Part shown: positions 35,700-46,949 of the stretch, piece by piece | Layout of the letters: the number at the start of each line of letters is the position of its first letter | Position numbering within the stretch: the stretch's first letter is position 1 | NCBI GenBank assembly: GCA_951230915.1 | Contig: OX579635.1 | Coordinates: 41,602,001 to 41,666,000, forward strand | DNA: 64,000 nucleotides | DNA from: Antitrichia curtipendula | Taxonomy: Eukaryota > Streptophyta > Bryopsida > Hypnales > Leucodontaceae | Reading direction: 5' to 3' | Position numbers and translations under genes: made by a program | Notes under the pieces: generated by a model | Database searches by the model: none | The model's input: the letters and a program-made list of their open reading frames with translations, nothing else | What the model was told of the DNA's origin: nothing

Positions 35700-35992
35700 G
35701 AACGTACTCGGACTAGGCGGGTACTTATGGGCCCTGGCGCGCACACGAAGAGCGCACTCCGTTCCCGCCCAGTGAAACTGTCCGGGCGCGGACGTCCCCG
35801 CCCGGCAATGTGTGCGGTCGCGGACTTCCTCGACAACGTCCCCGCCCATGCCCTGCATCCACGCCTGACCTTCTCGCGTCCACGCCTTCACTGTTTGCGT
35901 CCGCGCCCAAGCCCAACAATGTTCGCGTTCATTCAACAAGTCCCCGCCTGTACTCACTAGGTCCCCGCCACTACAACGATCTTGTATAAAAG
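35700..35992 (+). promoter_or_regulatory. GTCC array and TATA box between family A and hAT genes
   Basis: GTCCCCGCCC, GTCCGCGCCC and related units cover about 35755-35970. TATAAAAG at 35985-35992 follows, about 245 bp before ATG 36238 of the hAT transposase. The minus-strand family A start (35506) lies on the other side of the array. Confidence 0.7.
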
Positions 35993-36237
35993 CAGAGGGG
36001 GCAGCAAGAGGCCCTTTGTCTTCTGCTCGTGCCTCGTTCCAGGTGTTCATTTTGAGTTCCTGGGTTGATTGAGATAATGGGTGCAGGACTGCCCTGGTTT
36101 TCTGCTGAGGTGATGTCAAAATCAGTTCAAGCGGACGATCGGCGCTAACAGTTGTTACTGGCACGTATTCCTTGAAGACATTGAAGAATCATGAACCCTT
36201 GTTGAAACATCCTATTTTGCACTTATCCGGGGTTGTA

Positions 36238-36326
36238 ATGGGTACCTTACGAAAACAAACGAGGGAGTGGGAATTGTGGTACGATTTCTCAGATGATGGA
36301 TGTAAAGTGACTTGCCTCTTCTGCAA
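36238..36326 (+). pseudogene. hAT transposase, 5' part (BED finger), split by insertion
   Basis: ATG 36238 starts a frame with W-x2-WYDFSDDG and the first zinc ligands C-x2-C (VTCLFC) of a BED finger. The frame is broken at 36327 by the 15.46-kb element and continues at 51790. The last ten bases (TCTTCTGCAA) are the target duplication. Joining the parts with one copy of the duplication continues the frame as TCLFCNNTFSYKRE. The same residues follow the finger in the 3456 fragment. Confidence 0.85.
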
Positions 36327-36355
36327 CAGGGTTGCTATACTGTGAGCCTGCGAGC

Positions 36356-38533
36356 GTGAGCCTGTGAGCCTGTGAGCGTATGACCGTACATTTCTTAGAT
36401 TTGAAAATTGAGAAAGTACCTATGACCGTGGTTTTCATTTCATTTTTTCATTTCTTTTTTTCTTTTTTTCTTTTTTCTTTTTTCAATATTCAATATCCAA
36501 GTACTAGACGCTTCTTTTGTAAGAACATAATCTCATATGATTACTAGTAATTACTATTCATAAAAACTAACAGTGCTAATAAAAGACGCTGATGGTCACC
36601 AAGAGTACAATCTGATTTGACAAAACACTGGATATCCATATCCCATGCTTGGATTAAAGCTCTGAAACACACAATGATGCTGAGATAGTTTAACAAATAC
36701 TTCAGTCATTACTAAAGTATTTAACAACTACTGAGAGAAGTAGAAAAGCTTTTAATGCTAAGATGCTGATTAAAGGAAGACCAAAAATGTAGTAAATACC
36801 CACGCGAAGTTCCACTGATTCTCAAATCTAGGGAGGAATAAATTGAAAAGGCACATGAGGACTCAGACAGCTGGGAGCTTGACTGGCCCTCGTGCCGTTA
36901 CTGCTCACTAAGAGCGACTTTAATAAGAAGGCCGGGACCTCTTAAAAGCTCCGGAAATTCCTGCAGGGAAGCCACAGCAAGGGGTCAGTAAGCTTTGAAT
37001 GACAGGGTCAGTATGGCAGCACATAAGGGGCGAGAAAGCCTGAGGTTGTCAAGGTATCACAGGGCCTGGGTATGCTTGATCTGAACGGCACTATCTCTCG
37101 GGAATATCTGCAGTGTGAGCAAGCGCAGTACTGTGGGATTACTCGGACATCAATATTTTTTAGCATTTTTTGCTATCAGTGTGTTGGTTCCCCAACAGTG
37201 CGTGAGTAGGATACATGGCTTCATCACAACGATCTGACTGCAACCAGGTTTTTAGAAATCTCACAGTGGTATTTTTGTATGTGTGGTATACTTTGTGTGT
37301 TAAAATTCTTCACCTTGCGATAGCTATAACACGCGCTTGTGGGTTGTAGACACCCGTTGCACCTCACTAACATTACATTGGGTTGTTTTTGTTTTTGGGA
37401 TGGGCACAGGTGAGGTCCACAGCCTCTTGGAGTTGAATACAAAAAATGACAACTTGGTTACCTCTACATTCCACTTAGTAGATATATGTTCTAGAATTGG
37501 ATTACTATTTTACACTTATTATGTTATGATTCTATGCAATGATATGTGCCTTGACACTGGTGTAATTTAGAAACTACTGTATGAAATGCTTCTATAGTAG
37601 TCTTGAAAAAAATCTGGTATGAAATAACTATCCCTGTGCTTGGAAAAAAATATATCATGATTTTTTCTATGCAAAAGTTCAAAAAAATAATGTGTATATC
37701 TATGTTGTGCAAACTGAGATCTTATAGGTTGCAAAGAGAACAGTACTGTATAGAAGCTTCTTCTATATAAGGATATCAATAAAACTTAGACATGAAACTA
37801 TGCGATTGGAAACAAGCAGGAGAATGCCCTCTAGTAGGGATGTTCCAGAAAACAACTATTTTTTATTTTTTATTTTTTACTTTTTACTTTTTATTTTTTA
37901 CTTTTTATTTTTTTATTTTTTTAGGGTATAAAGAATCCTACGACCGTGGACTCTGAAATAATGATTGAATCTTGGTCTTTATAGAAATAATTTCACCTTA
38001 CAATGCAAGATGGGAAGAAGAAATGGTAATTTATTCTTTTGCTTCAATATGCATTAAAAACATTTGTAGTGAAGTTTATTGTGCATCCTTGATATAATTA
38101 GGATTTTGGATAAAAAAAAATATATTAAATTCATCAATCACCGGTGTAGTGCAAGAAGGTCCATTTTGAGGTATTTATTGATGGTGAAAAAGGCCTTGTT
38201 CATTAAAATAATGTCCTTTGAATGTTTGTCCAAATATATAGGAGTACCTTTTTAAAGAAGATAGGAAATATATTATAAGCTTCAAAGTATAGATGGGCTT
38301 ATAACCTTTGTTGATAATTTTGATTTCTAGAATGGCAAAACTACTTCACATTTCAACAACCGGTCAATGGTATGATTACAATATCATATTTAACCTATGC
38401 ATTTTACAAGGAAAAAAAAGTCTACAACAAAAGATGTTAAGGTAAAAGAAACTGTAATGCTTGGAAGACAAAAAACAACATATAATAATAGATAGAATGA
38501 AATCCAACAAATGCACTGTAAGAAACAGAAGAA
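36356..38533. other. Left subterminal region of the Mutator-like element, no gene
   Basis: This is AT-rich sequence with a T-rich run at 36425-36490 and a (TTTTTATTTTTTAC)-like run at 37860-37925. The GACCGT motifs at 36388, 36422 and 37943 recur. No coding sequence is recognised. Confidence 0.5.
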
Positions 38534-41500
38534 TCAAGAAGACGATGTAGACATAGACTGAGAGTGGGCACTACTCTCAGTCGAAGATGTATCCATATCT
38601 GATTCTAAAGCTTCCACATCTAAAAATTCCAAAATTGTTGGGTCTAAAGAAGTAGACTTCTTCCGTGCAGGAAAGTCTTTTTCAGATGCAAACGTAGATG
38701 CTAAGCCCTCTGCATATAATGGCAATATGTAGGACTTTTCCGGGCTTGGGAAAAAAGAGGATAACGTGAAAAAAGGCTGTTGAGTTGCCTTGTTTGAAAT
38801 CATGCTGTAAAAACCGAAGAAGTGTTAGAACAGATTTCAAACTGACATTGATAATAAATCAAATGTGTAACATATAAGGAAAATGACAAAAACATTAAAA
38901 TTATACATATTATTTAGCAAATAATGTTAGATGAGGATAGACTTACTCACATGTGAAACGAGATTTCTTGACAATGCGTGGAACTTGAACTTCAAGTGTA
39001 TCATTGTCATCGTTAAGCAATACGTCCGCTGTCGTTGGTTTAGGAACAGGTGGAATTGTGCGAATCATCGGAGTCAAAACTGCATCAAAGAGGGCTTTGT
39101 CTTCCTCAAATGCAATGATGTGCCTGCCCAAGTTCCGACAAGCATGGATAGAGGCCCCTAGAGCCAAGTACAACACAAATGAAATTAGAAAGAAGACCTG
39201 AACAAGGGCAATAGAGAAAGAAAACAAAAATTATAGACAAGAATCATTTAAGTCATCTAATATTACCTGTTGAAGCATTGCAATCCATAATAACATCATT
39301 TGGAAATGAACACCGTTGTATCAACATTTGTAGTAATCTAGGATCCTTCTCTCGTGCTCCTCTCCATGGCCTGGAATTGTTGTCCACAGTCATAGTCTCC
39401 AAATTTGTGAAATTATGAAGTACATCGTTAGCCGCAACATCCAAATTTAGTTTTGATAAACTTGGTGGACATGGCTGGAATTGAAACTTTGAAGGATCAA
39501 CTCCAGGCAACTTCCTAACGAACAACATAATTCCAAACCGCTGCGTCTGCAATAACGTAGATGTAGAACCAAAAATTAAATTCAAAAAAGTTTAACAGAT
39601 ACAAGGGTTATAAAAATATATACCAGAAGACATGTCAATAAAATAGAAAAAAGAATATTAATTTGTACTAACACTTGATATGTCAACAAAACGTCTATAA
39701 GAAATAGAGAACATCCAAATTTCAAACGATAAAGGAATGTATCGTTCTTCCTGGAGCAACAGGTGACGCCAAATGTAAAGCGCTCGTTCCCCACCAATCC
39801 TTCATAGGCTCAAAAGAGTAAGTTATACCGTATTGTACAACGGTAGCCTTTGTAATAGCCCTCAAAGGATAGATAATGATAACAGCTCCATCATCATGTA
39901 CATGACCATCACTGAATTCAAAAAACAATTGTAGCCAATCCGGATCCTCCGCGTTCCACTTGGGAATGCTACTTGGAGGCACCGACAAACCAGGGACAGG
40001 CAACCTCTCTCGCATGTCTCCAATAATGAGGTCTACACAAGGCTTATTGCTCTTAACTCCTTTGAACAGGCGTTCTTTGACCTCCTTGTGCTGCAACAAA
40101 TGTGCAATGGTAAGTACAACAAATAAATGAATTTAAACGAATGGAAATAGAATGTATTCATTAAAACAAGTAAAAACGCTCACCATGTCTATGAACTTGA
40201 GAATATCGTGGTAGACCTGGGGTAGAGGATCAACCAACAAACTCGCAAGAGAATGATTAACAATGAATTCATTCATAGAAATATCTGAGTCATTCAAGAA
40301 TTTGCCGGGTGATGGACCATGCAACATGCCTTCCTCGCTGAGTGAAGCAAAATCTGCATCTCTTTTGGTGCCACGTGAACCTGAACCATGATGTTGTGAG
40401 ACCTCATCTTTAGTGGCCTCATCTGGAATTTGATCTTTTGCCTTCTTCTCCTTGTTCTTCTTCGGCTCCTTAGCCTCTGCTAACTTCAAGGTCCGTTTCA
40501 TCAATCTCTCTTTAGCCTTCTTCACTGCTTCGGCATTTTTCAATGCTATCTTTTTATCGGCCTCCTCTCTTTTCTTGATGGCTTTTGCTTTGGCATCCTC
40601 GTTAAGGTCAGCAAATTCTTCATTGTCCACTTCCTTGCTCTGCAAATTTGTAGAAAGCTTCAGCTTCTGCTCAGTCTTTGGCATGAACTCAGGCGGACAA
40701 TCCAAATACCAAGCACCTGTTTTGAGGTGCAAACTGGTCCACAATTGTAATTGCGCCGAAGAAAACATGTAATGCTTAGAAGAAGCATCCACCCATGTTG
40801 ACAGAAAAACTGGTAAGTCACGTTTTGCAATGGCTCCTTTCTCCAGCAACTCAAACTTAAAATACCTGTATCAAGAACCAAAATATGTCAACAAGAAGAT
40901 ATCATGTTCTCCAGACAAGTACTAAATCAACTACTAAATAAAAAATGTGTTAGGTAGTTTTCATTAAAAAATTACTATTAAGTATTCATATAAACAGCAT
41001 TAGCTAACTCTACCTACAATCATTGTCTACTTAGCGCCCAGGCCATTCTATAGAATCAGATTTAGTCATGGTGATGAATGTGTCCAGAATACAGATATGT
41101 CGGACGATGCTAAGGAATGAATCATCAAGACTGAATGACAAGTTACAAATGACTACAAGCAATATTGTCTATACCTGAAAAGTACACGTTTGACGACCAA
41201 GTCCGTGCCCTTGCGCTTCTTAAAGTCATCGTTCTTTCTGAAGCCGTCATCGCTTTTGGAATCCCCCTTGGAATTCTCCTTCAAATGCCCCAAGAAAGCT
41301 TTGTCCCAAACACAAACCCTCCACCCTTCAAGATAATCTGAAAAAGTATCTGGCTCTCTGGGAGTATCCATATTCAATGGCAATTTGTCCTTCCTCACTA
41401 TCTCCTCAAACATTTTAGACCCCAACTCATCAATCTGTTAAACAAATATAAATAAGATGTCAGCTGCGAATAAATTATTTTAGCCCCAGAAAGCAACATG

Positions 41501-44500
41501 CAAGACTAGAACAGAATAACAGAATACCCAATATAACGAGGTAGATTAGAAATACTTACCGCAGCATACCAGCACGCCTTAGCCAAAAAAGACCTCAACT
41601 CATTCTCTGCAACTGGCTTTGCTGGAAACCAAAGTGCCTTCCTTGTTTCCTTTGAATTATTCCACCACTGAAGCCACCGGACTTTATGCTCACTACTGAC
41701 ATTGGAAGTTGCAATCGATTGCAACTTCTCTAATGTCATTTTGGGACTGATATTCTCAGTCCAGTGGCGCTCAATCTGAAGCACAAAAAAATGGACTTCA
41801 AACAATGAAAAAATGGAATTAAAAGCCACGAAAATTGAAGAGAACAAGCAATAACAAGAGTTAGTGAATAGGAACATACCTCTTTAAGGAATCCACTCCC
41901 AAGCTGGGGATTGGCCATCATTGTTAATTTGCCCAACTTCTGACCTAAGCGAGCTGTTGCGTCCTTGGTGGCAACCTTCATGGTGGCCAAAATGGCTTCT
42001 GGGGATTGATCTTCTTCATCAGTATCCTCTTTGTATTGTCTAACTGCAGCATCAGCTGCTACAGCTATCTCGTACTACACAGAAATAAAAAATACTAGTA
42101 GTGCTTCATAAATTGATTCAAGAAACAGAAATATAAGGATTTGTGGCAAGTGAGGAACATTACCCGAAAAATGAAGGCAGTAAAGACTTCCACGGACATC
42201 GAGTACCAACTTTTCCGTGTGATCTGGGTGCATTGGGCCATATCTGAGGTACTCAAGTGCTCCGCAAACATATGTATCGGCAGCACTCCATACTTTTGAA
42301 CACGGTACAACGTGTGTACCAAATTCGTTTTGATAAACGAATTCTCTGTCTGCCTGCAAGCCGAACGGATAAGGAAAGAAAATTATGAAAGAACATAAGG
42401 AAACCTCCAAACAAGAATAATAAAAAACTAGATCAATTGATGATCTTACTGGTTGATGTCGTGCATGGCGTGCATGACTTCGGCAACTTTCCCTTTCGTC
42501 TCCAAAACAATGGAATCTACCGAGATGTGCCAATCTCGATCGGTGCCATGGTACTTCTCAATGTAGGAAGACCACGCCATCAATCTGTGGTTTCCATCAC
42601 AAACAAAAAACTTCAAATTCTAAAAGCTCTCCAACCTTGGAGTTGCAATGAGATAGGCACTGAAGATGTCATTTTCTGCCCTCCATAGTGGCCCCCATGT
42701 CTCCTTCTCAGCATCAGAGACTTGTTCCATTTCTCCTTGCTCGTTCGTTATAGATACATAAAATACATTGATCCATCTCGGTATCCATGCACGAACTCCT
42801 GCTGCAGTCTAGTAAGGTCGCATTGTAGAGCTGCACGGATCATGGGCATAGCCTTCAGACGACACAATGGGATTCTCAAACGAGAGATTGAATTCGGCTT
42901 CAATCTCAAAGAAGATATCGACGCAACAGAATTGACTTTCTGTGCCTTCCGGAAGTCGTCCTCAGTAGTAAAATCCGTCTCTTTGTTCCCATCATCCATT
43001 ACAGAAGAAGTCTTCTCTTGCTCAGCATCTCCACCAACGTTCTCTGCCTCCATAGTCGGAGATTGTAAATCAATAGATTTCCCTTCCCCCTCCTGTCACA
43101 TACAAGCATTATGTATGAGAAATGATTACCATTACTTGAAGGAGTCATACGAATCAAAAATCATGGGAATTCATAAAAATCATGGGAATTCGCGCAAGCA
43201 GAAGGCCCATCGACCCCGAGACCACAACTGGGGCAAATAGCCAAAAAAATTCTCCGCGCACATAAGGTCCATCGGCCCCGAGACCTCAACTGTGGGGAGG
43301 ACAAACGGAAATTCGCCGAGCGCTGAAAGTCACACGACCCCAAGACTACAACGGTGGGGCGGACAGAAAAAATTCAGTGCGCGCTCAAGAACCCTCGGAC
43401 CCGAGACTACAACCCTGGGGCAAATGAAAAATGAAATTCGTTGAGTGCTAAAGATCTCTCGGCCCCGCGACCACAACGCTGGGCAAATAAAAAATGAAAC
43501 TCGTTGCGCGCTCATGATCCCTCGACCCCGAGACCACAACCCTGGGGCAAATCTAAAACTGAAATTCGGTGCGCGCTCATGATCCTTCGGCCCCGTGACC
43601 ACAACGCTGGGCAAATAAAAATGAAACTCGTTGCGCGCTCATGATCCCTCGACCCCAAGACGACAACCCTGGGGCAATGAAAAAATGAAACTCGTTGCGC
43701 GCTCATGATCCCTCGGCCCCGCGACCACAACCTTGGGGCAAATAAAAAAGGAAATTCTCCACGAGCAGAACGCCCATCGGCCCCAAGACCTCAAATGTGG
43801 GTTGGACAAATGGAAATCCGCCGCGCGCTCATGAACCCTCGACCCCGAGACCACAACCCTGGGCAAATAAAAAATGAAACTGGTTGTGAGCTAAAGATCC
43901 CTCGGCCCCGCGACCACAACCCTGGGCCAAATAAAAAAGGAAATTCTCCACGAGCAGAACGCCCGTCGGCCCCAAGACCTCAATTGTGGGCTGGACAAAT
44001 GGAAATCCGTCGCGCGCTCATGAACCCTCGACCCCGAGACCACAACCTTAGGGCAAATAAAAAATGAAACTCGTTGCAAGCTAAAGATCCCTCGGCCCCG
44101 CGACCACAACCCTGGGCCAAATAAAAAAGGAAATTCTCTGCGAGCAAAACGCCCATCGGCCCCAAGACCTCAACTGTGGGCTGGACAAATGGAAATTTGT
44201 TGCGCGCTCATGAACCCTCGACCCCGAGACCACAACCCTGGGCCAAATAATTAAGGAAATTCTCCGCGAGCAGAACGCCCACCGGCCCTGAGACCTCAAA
44301 TGTGGGCAGGACAAATGGAAATCCGCCGCGCGCTCAAGAACCCTCGGCCCCGCGACCACAACCCTGGGGCAAATGAAAACTAGAAATCGCTGCGCGCTCA
44401 GGGTACCTCGGGTCCGAAGCCATATCGGTGGGTTACTAGTTCGAGAATCAGCCGCGCGGGTGAGGTCCCTCGGCTCCGAGGCTATTCTGTCAAGGCGCAA

Positions 44501-44859
44501 GATAATCGCAGGTGATAATAGGTTTCCGACTTGGTAAGGGTCTCTCGTCACCGAATCGGGAATTTCATGAGTCGGATGCGCGATCGGCAATTCCTCTCTT
44601 GATGCGATTTGGCTCCTCGGATGCTTGACCGGCATGGCTGCCCGTTTATGCGGCTTGGCTCCCGTGAAAACACCCGTCGAAGCAAGACTACACAGAGAGT
44701 TTATACATGTGATACAGAAGAATTTCTAACTTGTACTTCTGATGAGGGGTTCTTGGCCGCGTGATCCTGAAGTCCCTGATCCTCATTACTTCCGCTTCCA
44801 CCTCCGTCGCCGCGTTGCTCTCCAAGCGCCGCACTCCTCGTTGCGGGCCTTCTAGCCAT
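38534..44859 (-). pseudogene. ParB-like domain fused to beta-class DNA amino-methyltransferase
   Basis: Eleven minus-strand exons fit: 44859-44737, 43092-42450, 42353-42164, 42074-41880, 41775-41560, 41434-41175, 40865-40184, 40090-39743, 39546-39267, 39157-38951, 38804-38534. Phases agree at nearly all junctions. Exon 2 ends in a ParB/sulfiredoxin-like block (KFFVCDGNHRLMAW). A helical middle and a Lys-rich linker follow. Exons 8-10 resemble the N6_N4_Mtase family: VDLIIGDMR where DPPY is expected, then WLQLFFEF, and near the C-terminus the AdoMet motif MDCNASTGAS and GRHIIAFEED. ParB-methyltransferase fusions are known from phages and bacterial mobile elements. Damage is seen in exon 2 (a frame change near 42957 and two in-frame TAGs) and at the exon 8 donor (AT instead of GT). 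The last exon meets a TGA immediately in the expected phase. The ancestral protein would be about 1050 residues. Confidence 0.78.
43190..44480 (-). repeat. ~64-bp GC-rich tandem array in intron 1 of the ParB-methyltransferase gene
   Basis: About 20 units share CCTCGGCCCCGAGACCACAA or the variant AAGACCTCAACTGTGGG, then CCCTGGGGCAAAT and an A-rich tail with GCGCGCTCA. It lies wholly between exon 1 (ends 44737) and exon 2 (starts 43092). Open frames across it are repeat artefacts. Confidence 0.9.
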
Positions 44860-46949
44860 TGTTCCGTCACCCTAATCCAAGAACGAAACCCTAGATTAGT
44901 TCAAGTTAGTGCGATGTTTAGCAAATGGAAATGACGGAGTTCTGTAAGGTATTCCACATCATTACATACCTACAATTCAAGGTCAGAAGTCCTCTTCTAG
45001 AACGACAACAACATCCAACCTGCTGCGAGACAAGCACTCTGAGGAAATACGAGGGACGTCGATAGTTGCTGCAACGGTTTAGGTTCCGGGTGTTCCCCTA
45101 TGCCGAGACGGTCATACGGTGTTTATACGTAGAATCCTCTCGAATGCTAATACTGTATTGGTGAATTCTTATTTTGGACAAGACAGAAGCGCATGTGAAG
45201 AAATCATACGCCCTTCAGTTTATTTACATTAATCGCATCATGTGTTCTTATTGTTAATGTCAAAACATGCCACTTACAAATTGTTCGAATTTGTTTCTTC
45301 ATAACAAGAGAATAATACTTTACTTTTAGTATTATTGACACACTACATAGCACGAGGCACACTCCTAAATTATCCCTTAGAGTTGTTTGGTACTATAAAA
45401 CTATTCAATACAGTAATCAGCTTTGGATTATTAAGTAATATTACTATCGATTAGAATATTTGAAATGAAAAACACCTGATGTTAAACTTACACTAGATTT
45501 TGACATGTATCCCTCAGTTGATAACTTCAGAAGCTACACTGTATTGATCAATTCTTCCTGTATGCTTCTTTCATTCTTGACACAAACATTCGCATTGAGC
45601 ATTGCAAGGGTCTCCTTTTCCACTACAACACTCTTCTCTCGTACAGCCTGTACCCGTTGTAACTCCTTTCGGGAAGAAAATAGAAGCTTTCTTTTCTTCT
45701 TTCGCTTTTGCAGATTGTATTGGGAACCACTCTCTCCTGTACCATTTTCAGTATGCATGAGACTAACGGATCATACTACACAAAAAATCTATAGAGGGTA
45801 AAGACATAGAAAAATAAGTCCACAATCCCAAAAGCACATGTCACTATTTTCAACGTATATGACTATAAGCAAGACTTCTAAATCTACTACGTCATGTCTT
45901 GACAGCAATGGCTACACATGAGCTTCTTCCATCATTTTATATTGTATCATATAATCTTGGGTGTGGAAATTCAAATTTGAAAGTTTGCTTCAGTACGCAT
46001 AGATATAATGTCTTTAAATATTTGAAGGATCCTATGTCCTAACTATGAAGTACTCTATTATGGCACATAATAGAGGAAAATTAATTGATTAAATACTGTT
46101 TTATACTCGCTAGAATTTGATTTTAAATTCATGGTTTAAACCACCATGATAATAGGTGGTCATTCTAATTAGATTGCCGTAATTCATACCTGTACATATG
46201 GAGGGGGATACAAATTTGTGAACTACATCTTAATCTGGTGGGACAATCTATACCATACACATGGCTCATGATTAAATATATCATGGTACAATAGCATAGA
46301 ATATTTATATAGCGTGGATTGTCAATAAATTAGCATCCTAAATTAAATTTCACTATTTTGTGTACAGAACCATTATGATTTTCTAAGAATTGGTTTATGA
46401 TCTCCTAGTTCGTCTTGAAATTTTATTCTATCTAAATCTTTTACACCTTCATTATATTTATGTAGATTCACCATGGATCCGTTTTATAATCCCTCCTTAA
46501 AGAGTCTTTATTATATGTATACGTTAGAATTACTCTTGTTTCATGGTAAAAGGATTGTTATGTGGAAAAAAATGGGGGTACTTAACTTCACTATATTCAT
46601 AAATTATGCCGGATCTTAATGGATCCGAGATCTACAACAAAGATATCTTGCTACATCAATTGCATTACACATGTAGTTATGTATTCGTTCAGAATAACGG
46701 CTCTTTCTCAGTGAATTATATTTTGACAATCAATTGAATAGGTCATATTTATATTTAAAATAGATGTTCACATTTAATATTATCTTTTGCATATTTTGCA
46801 TACTATAAGAACCCTTTATTGTATCCATGCAATGATTCGTCATCTGCTTATATATCGTATTGATGTTCATTCAATCCATCTCTATTTTCTAATCTTTACT
46901 AACTTCCTCTTGCACACGTCTCATTGTTGATGTGCCTCCTTTTCACTCA
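44860..46949. promoter_or_regulatory. Divergent intergenic region of the two element genes
   Basis: These 2.1 kb of AT-rich DNA separate the methyltransferase start (minus) from the transposase start (plus). Both promoters must lie here, but I cannot fix a TATA box with confidence. A small minus-strand frame at 45534-45758 is listed separately. Confidence 0.5.
45534..45758 (-). CDS. Small basic ORF, possible exon (low confidence)
   Basis: ATG 45758 opens 74 codons with a strong basic cluster (QKRKKKRK) and a heptad-like helix after it, and ends in TAG. In-frame sequence continues briefly past the TAG and then meets a possible splice donor. It could be an exon of a third gene of the element or chance. 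No paralogue is seen in this window. Confidence 0.3.
   Translation of the reverse strand: MHTENGTGESGSQYNLQKRKKKRKLLFSSRKELQRVQAVREKSVVVEKETLAMLNANVCVKNERSIQEELINTV

Noticed and set aside
43705..44067. Repetitive ORFs (PRPRDHNPG-type) on both strands
   Set aside because: They are products of the ~64-bp array inside an intron of the methyltransferase gene.
38534..44859. Horizontal transfer directly from bacterial contamination
   Set aside because: The gene has ten well-formed introns, AT-rich flanks like its surroundings, and lies inside a eukaryotic element. Any transfer must be old.
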